DNA from: Lachnospiraceae bacterium
Lineage (GTDB): Bacteria; Bacillota; Clostridia; Lachnospirales; Lachnospiraceae
Direction of reading: 5' to 3'
Assembly: GCA_016282215.1 (NCBI GenBank)
Contig: JAEEKC010000091.1
Span: forward strand, 1-25,175
Length of the DNA: 25,175 bases
Within the stretch, counting starts at the first letter, position 1; each line of letters opens with the position of its first letter. Below the pieces are notes generated by a model that saw only the letters and a list, made by a program, of their open reading frames with translations, was not told the DNA's origin and ran no database searches. The position numbers were made by a program, and so were the translations under genes. Of this stretch, positions 1-7,632 are shown piece by piece.

Positions 1-837
1 GACGGGAAGGCCGATCTCATCTGACTCAACAAGGCCGCCTCTCTTTGCCGCTATGGCTTCTCCCAGCATGTAGGTCAGCACGGCCGGCTGCAAGCCCGTC
101 GTATAGGAATTGATCAGGAAAAAGTCCGCTTCTTTCGATAACAGGCTTCCTGCCAGATCTATCAGTTCAAACACGCATTCCTCGATCTTCCAGATCTCGC
201 CCTTCGGTCCGCGTCCGTAAGAAGGCGGATCCATGATAATGCCTTCGTAGGAATTCTCCCTTCGGATCTCCCGTTCCACAAACTTCTTGCAGTCATCCAC
301 CAGCCATCGGGTGCGCTCCATGGGCACGTTACTTGCAAGGGCGTTTTCCTTTGCCCATCCCACCATGCCTTTGGAGGCGTCCACGTGGGTTACATGGGCT
401 CCTACCAGAGCTGCGGAAACCGTTGCACCGCCGGTGTAGGCAAAAAGATTCAGAACACGGAAAGGCTCTTTCTCAGGTTTTTTCTCCTGCCACCTTTGTA
501 TCCTGCCTGCGCACCAGTCCCAGTTCACCGCCTGTTCCGGAAAAACGCCCGTATGCTTGAAAGCAAAAGGCTTTAAGCGAAACTGCAGACTGCCGCCATC
601 TCCCTGATATGCTATGCTCCATTCCTCCGGAAGACCGTTCATCTCCCAGGAACCCCCGCCCTTTGAAGAACGGTGATAATGGCCGTTTGCCTGTTTCCAC
701 TGCACAGCCCCGCGGCCGGTATTCCAGATCACCTGGGGATCGGGCCGCACCAGGATATAGTCTCCCCAGCGCTCTAGTTTTTCACCGCCCGTGGCATCGA
801 GAACTTCATAATCTTTCCATTTATCTGCTACCCACAT
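1..837 (-). CDS. Class I SAM-dependent methyltransferase, RlmI-like (3' end cut by window edge)
   Basis: The reading frame is open from the ATG at 837 to base 1 (279 codons), so the C-terminus lies outside the window. The translation starts MWVADKWKDYEVLDATGG. A SAM-binding glycine motif (VLNLFAYTGGAT, about residue 135-146) is followed by an acidic strand end (THVDASKGM) and a DPPSYGRGPKG motif near residue 210. This is the layout of the COG1092-like rRNA cytosine methyltransferase group (RlmI/RlmK relatives), which use S-adenosylmethionine to methylate RNA bases. The N-terminal part resembles the short beta-rich domain of that group rather than a PUA domain. The start is preceded by TTAGGATC, which sits inside the last unit of a 12-bp tandem repeat. 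The exact substrate cannot be read from the sequence; RNA methylation is inferred from family. Confidence 0.85.
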   Translation of the reverse strand, partial: MWVADKWKDYEVLDATGGEKLERWGDYILVRPDPQVIWNTGRGAVQWKQANGHYHRSSKGGGSWEMNGLPEEWSIAYQGDGGSLQFRLKPFAFKHTGVFPEQAVNWDWCAGRIQRWQEKKPEKEPFRVLNLFAYTGGATVSAALVGAHVTHVDASKGMVGWAKENALASNVPMERTRWLVDDCKKFVEREIRRENSYEGIIMDPPSYGRGPKGEIWKIEECVFELIDLAGSLLSKEADFFLINSYTTGLQPAVLTYMLGEAIAAKRGGLVESDEIGLPV

Positions 838-847
838 ACTATGATCC

Positions 848-924
848 TAATTGATATTCTAATTGATACTCTAATTGAATTGATATTCCAATCGATATTC
901 TAATTGATATTCTGATCGATCTTT
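848..924. repeat. Degenerate 12-bp tandem repeat, about six units
   Basis: The unit is approximately TAATTGATATTC on the plus strand. Units run 848-859, 860-871, 872-888 (with a 5-bp internal insertion), 889-900, 901-912 and a decayed one at 913-924. It is AT-rich, non-coding, and lies immediately upstream of the methyltransferase start. On the minus strand it reads as repeated GAATATCAATTA, and the unit next to the gene supplies the likely AGGA ribosome binding site. Confidence 0.85.
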
Positions 925-1007
925 GATTCATCTTCAACTCTTCTGCCGGATAGATCATAATTGATCGATCCGCTTTCAACGCCTGCTTTTTTCCTGACAA
1001 GACAGCC

Positions 1008-1652
1008 TTACCGAAGTGCCGCCACTCCGATCCCTGCCACTGCTGCGATCACGATAATGGCCAAAATATAGATTCCGAAAATGATCGCCATCAGGATCAG
1101 CTCCACCTTAAAGAAATTGGATTTGGATTTCTTTTCCGTCTTGGAAAATGCCCAGACAAACATCATGATGATATTCACGCAGGGTACCATCATCAGCAAA
1201 ATGCAGATCATCCATTCTCCCATGGAGACCGGCTCTTCGAGTCCTTCGATCTGAGGTGGCTGACCGCCTCCGCCCTGAAACCTGTCATACTGCGGTCCGC
1301 TCTGATAAGACGGCTGCGGTTCATTTCCCGGAGCGACACCTCCGCCCGGCATGAGATACTCGGAAGAAACGCTCGCATCCGGCGCCGGAATACCGCCAAG
1401 GGAAGCAAACTCATTCCCTCTCGGAATGTTTTCCTCAAATGCGGGGCTTTCAAAACCGCCCGGCATAAAGGGCTCCGGCATGGACTGTCCATCGTCATAC
1501 GGACTGCCTTCCAGATACCGTTCGTAGTTTCTTTTTTTCGGTTCCTGTGGGACCTGCGTCTCCTGTATGTCCTGCGGTTCCTGCGAACCAGAGTTCATGT
1601 TGTCAAACATGTCCCCATTCATGTTTCCGAATCCGTTGTCAAAATCACTCAT
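1008..1652 (-). CDS. Hypothetical membrane protein with disordered N-terminus and two C-terminal TM segments
   Basis: This 214-residue protein begins MSDFDNGFGNMNGDMF. I chose the ATG at 1652 because GGAGGGAAAGA precedes it; an in-frame ATG at 1694 has no ribosome binding site. The first 140 or so residues are rich in Pro, Gly, Gln, Asn and Glu and look unstructured. The C-terminal 75 residues hold two hydrophobic helices (WMICILLMMVPCVNIIMMFVW and a long one starting VELILMAIIFGIYIL) separated by a basic KTEKKSKSNFFK loop. Small proteins with this helix-loop-helix end are common in clostridia and have no known function that I can state. It is the third gene after the HD-GYP and DUF2752 genes, separated from the latter by 127 bp that include a possible diverged copy of the dispersed repeat. 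Confidence 0.75.
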   Translation of the reverse strand: MSDFDNGFGNMNGDMFDNMNSGSQEPQDIQETQVPQEPKKRNYERYLEGSPYDDGQSMPEPFMPGGFESPAFEENIPRGNEFASLGGIPAPDASVSSEYLMPGGGVAPGNEPQPSYQSGPQYDRFQGGGGQPPQIEGLEEPVSMGEWMICILLMMVPCVNIIMMFVWAFSKTEKKSKSNFFKVELILMAIIFGIYILAIIVIAAVAGIGVAALR

Positions 1653-1727
1653 TCTTTCCCTCCTGTTGCTGATACCTTTTTTATTTCGTAACATTCCATA
1701 ATTTAAGATTGTTTCTATTGAATTTTC

Positions 1728-1772
1728 CAGTCAATTCCCACCGGCACATTTTCATATCGCTCTTTACCCCGT
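1728..1772 (-). repeat. Possible diverged copy of the dispersed intergenic repeat
   Basis: The minus strand carries GGTAAAGAGCGATATGAAAA followed by TGTGCCGG, matching the TAAAG-CGGTATGAAAA core of the family. The downstream half is poorly conserved. It lies between the DUF2752 stop and the start of the small membrane protein gene. Confidence 0.4.
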
Positions 1773-1779
1773 GATCCTC

Positions 1780-2280
1780 TTATGACACAGATCCGATCAG
1801 CACTTTTGCCAGCCCCTTCGTCAGCGGTTTCATCGGCTCGGTATCCGGATAATACACGTTCATCCTGTAGATATAAAAGACCACCATGCCCGCAATTACA
1901 AGTCCAAGCAGCACGGGCAGCGCTCTGTTCTTTTTCTGCAAAAGATACCGCGAAACAGCCCAGATCAATAAAAGTGCGATCCACGCATACAAAAAGGGAT
2001 GCATGATAAACGCTTCTACGGGATGACCACTAAGGAGCAGCAGGCCCGATCTGGTCAGTCCGCAGCCGGGGCACGGCAGCCCTAAGAGCAGCTGCATGGG
2101 ACAGCAGGTATGAAAAAGCATCTGCAGCAGAAAAATGTAGGCTACAACGCCGCAGACTCCGATGGCATTTTCTTTGATATCACTCCAAAGCAGTTTCCAC
2201 GCATGTTTCCGTACTGATTCAGTTCCGTCTCTTTCGGCTTTTTCTTTGCCGCGGCCTCTGTCTCCTTTCACTGCATCCAT
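1780..2280 (-). CDS. DUF2752 domain membrane protein
   Basis: This is a 166-residue protein. After a basic N-terminus (residues 1-35) come about four hydrophobic segments. The second half of the first loop contains the diagnostic CPGCGLTRSG motif (about residues 70-79) followed by a histidine-containing amphipathic stretch (SGHPVEAFIMHPF). CPxCGxTR is the hallmark of the DUF2752 family, small membrane proteins of unknown function. The start at 2280 is preceded by GGGAGAAATATGGA. The gene begins 23 bp after the HD-GYP stop, so the two are almost certainly co-transcribed. The paired cysteines suggest metal or redox chemistry, but that is inference. Confidence 0.85.
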   Translation of the reverse strand: MDAVKGDRGRGKEKAERDGTESVRKHAWKLLWSDIKENAIGVCGVVAYIFLLQMLFHTCCPMQLLLGLPCPGCGLTRSGLLLLSGHPVEAFIMHPFLYAWIALLLIWAVSRYLLQKKNRALPVLLGLVIAGMVVFYIYRMNVYYPDTEPMKPLTKGLAKVLIGSVS

Positions 2281-2303
2281 TCCATATTTCTCCCGTCCTG
2301 CCT

Positions 2304-4478
2304 TCAGGCCTTTACAGGGCTTTCCCCGTTTTCAAACCCCTCTGCCACGCGTTTTACCTCATCGGCAGCTGCCACAAATACTTTTGCCACAAGGGGATCG
2401 AAATGATTGCCGGCGCCATCCGAGATGATGGTCATTGCTTTTTCAAAAGAAAACGGCCCCTTATAAGAACGCCTGGACACCAGGGCGTCAAACACATCCG
2501 CCACCGCCATGATCCTGGCTGACAGCGGGATGTTGTCAGCGGAAAGACCGTAGGGATAACCGGTTCCGTCCCATTTTTCATGATGGTATTCCGCCAGGTT
2601 TCTCGCTTCCATCAGATAACCGGAATCCGGCACGATCTCGATGGCTTCCTGTATGATATCCCGTCCCGCCGTGGTATGGGTCTTCATGATCTCAAATTCT
2701 TCTTCCGTCAGTCTGCCGGGCTTATTTAAGATCACGTCACTGACCTGGATCTTGCCAACATCATGGAGGGGCGAAGAATGATATACATCATAAATGAACT
2801 CATCCGTCAGCTGGTCTGCATAGTAGCCTTCTTTTTTCAGGCCTTCCATAATGATCTTCGTATAAGCCGCCGTCTTGCGGACATGATCACCGGTATTCTG
2901 GTCCCGGCTCTCCACCATATCCGCCAGTACCAGGATCAGTCCGTTCTGCATCTTGGTAATGGTCTCAGACTGCGTCTGGATATCCTCTACATACTGCATG
3001 GAATCCTGGGTGGTCTTGGAAAAAGCGCGATACAGGTTCTCAATCTCATCCCCCGTATGGATATCCAACTCCCGGATCCTTTCCACACCATGCTCCCTGG
3101 CCTCCTCCGTGTTAAAAGCAAAGGCCGATGCCGAATAGGCCATGGAATTTACCGGCATGATGATGTTGTATTCCGCCAGCCACATACCGAAAGCCAGCAT
3201 CAGCACAAAGAACCCCAGAAACAGGGAGATCAGTTTTGCAAAAAAGGTATAACTGTTTTCGCGCAGGCGATTCATGGAAACATCTGCCGCCGCATAGCAG
3301 ACACAGTTGCCGTCCTTGTCATAAACCGGCCGGTATACCGTCAAAAGCCAGCCATAGGTATCATCCGTGATGATCGGATCGATGGGCTTTCCTGCCAGCA
3401 GGTCATCCAGGTACGGCCCGAACGATTCATCAAACGGTACCACGGCGCCCGTCATCTCGCCGGGCAGGTCGCCGGTATCTAAGTCAAAGACCACATGACA
3501 GCCGTCCTTTTTGATCTCATACACATAAATGTATTCTATGTCCGGCGAGCTCTCACGGACATCATAAAGGAGCTGCTCCGTCCTGCGGTACTCCTCCATC
3601 TTGTCGCCGTAAAAGAGAAAATCATCCACCAGCTCGGGATCGATGACACCGGCTGCCATATTCGCCACGCCGTTGGCCAGCTGCTTATGCTCTTCGATGG
3701 TGGATTCCCGGTAGAGCATATAACTGATGACCGAAGCAAGGATTGCGATACAAAGCGGTGCGATGACAAGCAGCAGCAGAATCTTCGTCCGCAGTGACAT
3801 GACACGTGAATCCATTTTCCGGACGGCTTTCTTTGTCTCTTTATTTAAGGGTTTTTGCTGCCAGCCGTCAAACAGCAGGGTTTCCCGGTACTTCTTCGGC
3901 ACGATATGAAACAGCCCGCAGGCCAGCAAAACCGTCACAAACTTGTCCAGCAGATCGATGGAAAAATCCGCACAAAGCTGCGCAGCAAACTTCGGCAATC
4001 CCGCCGTTTCATGCAGATACAGTGCAAAAGGTGTCGTCGCACCTCCTGATGCAAATCCATATAAAAACCAGGTCAGGATCGAACCGGCCAGTCCTCCGAT
4101 CAGGGCAAGTACAAAAGCTGTCGCAATTGCTTTATACCACTTTTTCAGCCATCCATCCCGTACCATAACGGACACCACGATGGCCATCAGCACATTTAAA
4201 AATCCGTAATAAATTGATGACGAGTCAAAAAATGATTTAAAAAGATTCGAAAGCAGACCAACCAAAACGGCCGGGAGATAGCCGCCGAATACCGCCGTCA
4301 GAACAGTTCCGATGGTATCGAGGTACAGCGGGATCCCGCTTTTCGTCGTCGCCCATCCGCCGAGCAGATTGAGCAGTACGCCCACGAAACAAAGCGCGAT
4401 CAATTCGCTGATGTGGATCCCCTTTTGCCCAAACCCGAAAGTCACCGGCTGCTTTGTTTTTGCTTCTTTTTTATCCAT
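2304..4478 (-). CDS. HD-GYP c-di-GMP phosphodiesterase with ECF-S-like membrane sensor and extracytoplasmic sensor domain
   Basis: This is 724 residues from the ATG at 4478, chosen because GGAGGG lies 7 bases upstream; an upstream in-frame TTG would put that sequence inside the gene. Residues about 20-200 form a multi-helix membrane domain with the glycine-rich AVFGGYLPAVLVGLLSNL pattern typical of ECF-transporter S-component-like domains. A second helix (about 235-262) is followed by an extracytoplasmic sensor of roughly 150 residues, another helix (about 410-435) and a HAMP-like linker. The C-terminal 200 residues are a complete HD-GYP domain: TGDHVRKTA, LHDVGK, KTHTTAG, YHHEKWDGTGYP and ARIMAVADVFDAL are all present, so hydrolysis of c-di-GMP is expected. 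It leads a three-gene unit with its own promoter at 4576-4603. The ligand is unknown; a vitamin or nucleobase-like molecule is only a guess from the ECF-S resemblance. Confidence 0.9.
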   Translation of the reverse strand: MDKKEAKTKQPVTFGFGQKGIHISELIALCFVGVLLNLLGGWATTKSGIPLYLDTIGTVLTAVFGGYLPAVLVGLLSNLFKSFFDSSSIYYGFLNVLMAIVVSVMVRDGWLKKWYKAIATAFVLALIGGLAGSILTWFLYGFASGGATTPFALYLHETAGLPKFAAQLCADFSIDLLDKFVTVLLACGLFHIVPKKYRETLLFDGWQQKPLNKETKKAVRKMDSRVMSLRTKILLLLVIAPLCIAILASVISYMLYRESTIEEHKQLANGVANMAAGVIDPELVDDFLFYGDKMEEYRRTEQLLYDVRESSPDIEYIYVYEIKKDGCHVVFDLDTGDLPGEMTGAVVPFDESFGPYLDDLLAGKPIDPIITDDTYGWLLTVYRPVYDKDGNCVCYAAADVSMNRLRENSYTFFAKLISLFLGFFVLMLAFGMWLAEYNIIMPVNSMAYSASAFAFNTEEAREHGVERIRELDIHTGDEIENLYRAFSKTTQDSMQYVEDIQTQSETITKMQNGLILVLADMVESRDQNTGDHVRKTAAYTKIIMEGLKKEGYYADQLTDEFIYDVYHSSPLHDVGKIQVSDVILNKPGRLTEEEFEIMKTHTTAGRDIIQEAIEIVPDSGYLMEARNLAEYHHEKWDGTGYPYGLSADNIPLSARIMAVADVFDALVSRRSYKGPFSFEKAMTIISDGAGNHFDPLVAKVFVAAADEVKRVAEGFENGESPVKA

Positions 4479-4490
4479 GCAGCATCCCTC

Positions 4491-4545
4491 CAATTCTTCG
4501 TAGCTTTTCGGTTTTGATCCCCATACCGAACATCACACTACTTCA
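4491..4545 (-). repeat. Diverged copy of the dispersed 5'-UTR repeat, upstream of HD-GYP gene
   Basis: On the minus strand it reads TTCGGTATGGGGATC, then AAAACCGAAAAGCTA, then GAATTGGAGGG. TTCGGT and ACCGAA form a perfect 6-bp stem around a 12-base loop. The end of the element merges into the ribosome binding site, as in the clear copies elsewhere. Confidence 0.6.
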
Positions 4546-4575
4546 GAATGATCTGCAATAATTCAACATATCCCT

Positions 4576-4603
4576 ATTATACCGAAATTCCATGTGTTTT
4601 CAA
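4576..4603 (-). promoter_or_regulatory. Sigma-A-type promoter for the HD-GYP unit
   Basis: On the minus strand TTGAAA (4598-4603) and a perfect TATAAT (4576-4581) are separated by 16 bases. It lies between the hydF stop and the HD-GYP start and gives a leader of about 90 bases containing the diverged repeat. Confidence 0.75.
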
Positions 4604-4638
4604 GCGAAAAGGCAACCGGTCATTGACTACTTTTCCGA

Positions 4639-5808
4639 TCAGCTTTCCGGCAGCGAGACCCTGTCAGTGATCCCACCGAGTTTCGCAATGGCAATGCCGT
4701 AATTTGTGATAGGCACTCCGGCCGCCTTTGCGTCTTCGATCCTCGATAGGATCTGACGCCTGTTGTTCATGCAGCCGCCGCATTGCAGCACCAGGTCATA
4801 GTCCGAAAGATCCTTCGGAAAATCCAGGCCTGCTGCTACCGTTGTTTTGATCGTAATCCCCAGTTTTTTCTGAATCAGGTTCGGAAGCTTGACGCGTCCG
4901 ATGTCTTCTTCTTTTGGCGCATGGGTGCAGGTTTCTGCGATAAGTACCCTTGCCCCGTTTTGCAGCCGCATCATGGCATTTGCGCCATCCAGAAAGACCT
5001 CTAGATCGCCTTTGGCTGCCGCCATGAGGATGGAAAAAGAAGTCAGTGGGCATCTGCCGCCGATCACATCATCCACCCGGTCAAACACCTGGGAATCCGT
5101 AATCACCAGATCCGGCATATGCGTCATCACCGAAAGCGCCTGCCCCAGTTCTTCCGGCGCTACACAGGTGATCACACAGTGCCGGTCCAAAAGCTCCCGC
5201 ATGACCTGCACCTGCGGAAGGATCAGCCTTCCCTTCGGAGCTGACGCATCCTGCGGCATGACCAAAAGAACAGAATCCTTTTCTTTTACCAGATTTCCCA
5301 AAACTGTGTTTTTCGGAATCTGATTTCCCAGCCGGATCAGCGCTTCCTTCAGCTCTCCGAGTCCTTCACCAGTTCTGACACTGACACGGATGCAGCCGGG
5401 CAGCATTTGATCCGATTCATCTGCGCGGGACTGTACAAAGATCACCGGGACCTTCCTGTCTTCAAACCAGCGTGCCAGTTCTTTTTCCCTTTCCAGATCT
5501 TTTTCGTCTGTGGTCAGGATGACCGCGATATCTGCCCTCCGCATGATCCGCATTGTCTGCCCTGCCCTCTCGCCGGACAACTGCGTGGTATCACAGGAGC
5601 CGGGGCTGTCCATAAAAAGCACCGGTCCGAGGCTGTCATATTCCATGCTCTTAAAAACCGGATCCGTTGTGGTTCCTTCCATCTCGGAAACCACGGAAAC
5701 CTTCTGTCCGGTAAGCGCATTGATCAGGGATGATTTTCCCGTATTGGTTTTTCCGAAAATACCGATCTGGATCCGGTCGGCATTCGGTGTGGCATTCATA
5801 GATTGCAT
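4639..5808 (-). CDS. hydF: [FeFe]-hydrogenase H-cluster maturation GTPase HydF
   Basis: This 389-residue protein is of usual HydF length. HydF is the scaffold that collects the 2Fe subcluster made by HydE and HydG and delivers it to apo-hydrogenase. The N-terminal GTPase domain shows a P-loop (GKTNTGKSS, about residues 19-27), GTTTDP switch I and DSPG switch II. The C-terminal cluster-binding domain shows CTHAPKEEDIGR and, about 50 residues later, QCGGCMNNRRQ, matching the CxH...CxxC cluster ligand pattern. Two departures are visible: the N/TKxD guanine-specificity motif reads SRAD, and the His often found just before CGGC is Gln. The start at 5808 has AAGGA 6 bases upstream. It follows hydG by 121 bp, occupied by two copies of the dispersed repeat. 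Confidence 0.95.
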   Translation of the reverse strand: MQSMNATPNADRIQIGIFGKTNTGKSSLINALTGQKVSVVSEMEGTTTDPVFKSMEYDSLGPVLFMDSPGSCDTTQLSGERAGQTMRIMRRADIAVILTTDEKDLEREKELARWFEDRKVPVIFVQSRADESDQMLPGCIRVSVRTGEGLGELKEALIRLGNQIPKNTVLGNLVKEKDSVLLVMPQDASAPKGRLILPQVQVMRELLDRHCVITCVAPEELGQALSVMTHMPDLVITDSQVFDRVDDVIGGRCPLTSFSILMAAAKGDLEVFLDGANAMMRLQNGARVLIAETCTHAPKEEDIGRVKLPNLIQKKLGITIKTTVAAGLDFPKDLSDYDLVLQCGGCMNNRRQILSRIEDAKAAGVPITNYGIAIAKLGGITDRVSLPES

Positions 5809-5820
5809 ATAGAGTCCTTA

Positions 5821-5870
5821 ATTAACTACTAAAACTTTCCTTCGGTTTTCATACCGGTCCATGCACTGAT
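5821..5870 (-). repeat. Dispersed 5'-UTR repeat, hydF copy 1
   Basis: This 50-bp unit is directly repeated at 5872-5921 with only two differences. On the minus strand the core is ACCGGTATGAAAACCGAAGG, where CGGT and ACCG pair around the loop ATGAAA. Its end abuts the hydF ribosome binding site. Confidence 0.92.
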
Positions 5871-5871
5871 C

Positions 5872-5921
5872 ATTAACTACTAAAACTTTCCTTCGGTTTT
5901 CATACCGGTCATTGCACTGAT
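5872..5921 (-). repeat. Dispersed 5'-UTR repeat, hydF copy 2
   Basis: This is a near-identical tandem copy of 5821-5870 (48 of 50 positions). It starts 8 bp after the hydG stop codon on the coding strand, so the pair fills almost the whole hydG-hydF spacer. Confidence 0.92.
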
Positions 5922-5929
5922 ATGATTCA

Positions 5930-7381
5930 TCAGAAACGGAAGTCCCGCTCTCCCGCAACAATTCTCTCCAGATAATCGCGAGTCTGCTGCCTGACTTTTT
6001 CATTGGGAACACGCAGGAGCTCTTCCTCGATCAGTTTCTTTCCGATCTGCGCCGTTTCCGGTGATGCATAATCCGACAGATATTCCTGCAGCGTCATCAG
6101 GGCATTGGGCTGGCAGCAGTTGGAGATCTGTCCTGTCTTGCACAGGCTCATAAACCGGTCGCCGGTACGTCCCGCGCGATAACAAGCCGTACAGAAGGAT
6201 GGGATATAACCGCCCTGCATCAGCCAGGCAACGACCTCGTCCAGCGTCCTTTGGTCGGAAACATCAAACTGTTCCGTATCATGGGGACGCTCCTCCTCAG
6301 CATAGCCGCCGACAGAAGTCCTTGAGCCGCCGCTGATCTGGGAAATGCCCATGCGAAGAGCTGCGAGCCTGACATTCTCGCTTTCCCTTGTGGAAATGAT
6401 CATGCCGGTATAAGGCACGGCGATCCTTGCGCAGGCAATGATCTTTTCAAACGTCTCATCCGAGATCCCGTTGTCAAAGGAATCCGGATCGATGCCCTCA
6501 GCTTTTTTTACCCTGGGAAAACTGATGGTATGGGGACCCACGCCGAAAACCGCCTCCAAATGTTCTGCGTGCATGAGCAGCGCTGCAAATTCATAACGGT
6601 ATTTATCCAGACCAAACAAAACACCCAGACCTACATCATCGATGCCGCCTTCCATGGCTCTGTCCATGGCCTCTGTGTGGTATGCATAATTTGATTTCGG
6701 TCCCGTAGGATGAAGATACTCATATCCGTCCTTATGATATGTCTCCTGGAACAGGATATAAGTGCCGATGCCCGCATCCTTCAGCATCTTATACTCTTCC
6801 ACCGTTGTGGCTGCGATGTTGACATTCACCCTGCGGATGGCACCGTTCTTATGATGGATGGAATAGATCGTGTCAATGCTGTCCAAGATATAAGAGATGG
6901 GATTGTTCTTCGGATCCTCCCCTGCTTCTATGGCCAGGCGCTTATGTCCCATATCCTGCAGGGCGATCACTTCCCGCTTGATCTCTTCCTGCGTCAGTTT
7001 CTTGCGCGGGATCTGTCCGTTTACCATGTGATAGGGACAATACAGGCATCCGTTGATGCAGTAATTGGATAGATAGAGCGGCGCAAACAGGACAATCCTG
7101 TTACCGTAAAAAGCCTGCTTGATCTCCTCCGCCAGTTTGATGATCTTTTCGTTATACTCCGGCAGTTCACAGGCCAACAGCGCCGATGCCTCCCTATGGG
7201 GAAGGCCGGGACACTCTAAAAGGCCGTTTTTCCATACTGGCTTCGCCTTCTCCAAAAGTTCATCCAGATAAGCCGTATCGTTTTTGTACTTGTCGGCATG
7301 CGCCAGCGACGCAAGAACCTCTTCATGATCGATAAACTCTTCCGCTTTTCGGGAAGCTGCATTGTAACTCACTTTTTTCAT
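5930..7381 (-). CDS. hydG: [FeFe]-hydrogenase H-cluster radical SAM maturase HydG (tyrosine lyase)
   Basis: This is 483 residues from the ATG at 7381 (MKKVSYNAASRKAEEF), chosen because GGCGGA lies 6 bases upstream; the ATG at 7387 and a TTG further up lack proper spacing. HydG cleaves tyrosine to give the CO and CN ligands of the H-cluster. The radical-SAM cluster motif is CINGCLYC (CX3CX2C, about residue 92). The C-terminal HydG-specific auxiliary-cluster motif CTACYRAGRTGDRFMSLC is complete (about residue 390-415). GTYILFQETYHKDGYEYLHP and ISGGSRTSVGGY are also characteristic. The downstream neighbour is hydF; hydE and the hydrogenase itself are not in this window. A promoter is visible at 7493-7521. 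Confidence 0.97.
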   Translation of the reverse strand: MKKVSYNAASRKAEEFIDHEEVLASLAHADKYKNDTAYLDELLEKAKPVWKNGLLECPGLPHREASALLACELPEYNEKIIKLAEEIKQAFYGNRIVLFAPLYLSNYCINGCLYCPYHMVNGQIPRKKLTQEEIKREVIALQDMGHKRLAIEAGEDPKNNPISYILDSIDTIYSIHHKNGAIRRVNVNIAATTVEEYKMLKDAGIGTYILFQETYHKDGYEYLHPTGPKSNYAYHTEAMDRAMEGGIDDVGLGVLFGLDKYRYEFAALLMHAEHLEAVFGVGPHTISFPRVKKAEGIDPDSFDNGISDETFEKIIACARIAVPYTGMIISTRESENVRLAALRMGISQISGGSRTSVGGYAEEERPHDTEQFDVSDQRTLDEVVAWLMQGGYIPSFCTACYRAGRTGDRFMSLCKTGQISNCCQPNALMTLQEYLSDYASPETAQIGKKLIEEELLRVPNEKVRQQTRDYLERIVAGERDFRF

Positions 7382-7492
7382 CTCCATTCCGCCGTTTTTC
7401 GTTGCTTTTCCAAAATCAAATTTTGCAATGATCGATTGCAATTTTTGCTTAGTTTCGCCCCAAAAAAGGCATATTTTGTTTTATCTCACATA

Positions 7493-7521
7493 GTTATACC
7501 ATATTTTGTAAAATGCGTCAC
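7493..7521 (-). promoter_or_regulatory. Promoter for hydG-hydF
   Basis: On the minus strand GTGACG (7516-7521) and TATAAC (7493-7498) are separated by 17 bases, with an extended -10 TGG just upstream of TATAAC. It lies in the 364-bp divergent intergenic region between hydG and the FliD-like gene. Confidence 0.6.
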
Positions 7522-7595
7522 TACTTTGGCAGCCTGAATCCATAAAAAACCCGCGTATTTTCTTGGATTTCAACTATTTTTTTCTGAAAAAACAC

Positions 7596-7624
7596 TTGCA
7601 AATACTGCGTTTGTGTGATAGAGT
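7596..7624 (+). promoter_or_regulatory. Candidate sigma-A-type promoter for the FliD-like gene
   Basis: TTGCAA (7596-7601) and TAGAGT (7619-7624) are separated by 17 bases. Transcription would start near 7631, giving a leader of about 115 bases. No flagellar sigma-28 sequence with correct spacing was found. Confidence 0.5.
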
Positions 7625-7632
7625 AAAGGCAT

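Noticed and set aside
1715..1984. 89-residue minus-strand frame overlapping the DUF2752 gene
   Set aside because: It overlaps the 3' part of DUF2752 in another frame, lacks a ribosome binding site and has no recognisable features.
2763..3482. 239-residue open frame on the plus strand
   Set aside because: It lies opposite the HD-GYP domain and shows only histidine- and arginine-rich shadow composition, with no start signal.
5821..5921. CRISPR array
   Set aside because: The units are directly adjacent without unique spacers, are only two or three per site, and no cas genes are present.
5818..6012. 64-residue minus-strand frame with internal repeat
   Set aside because: Its repeated peptide (YENRRKVLVVN twice) is just the translation of the two hydF-upstream repeat copies; it starts within hydG in another frame.
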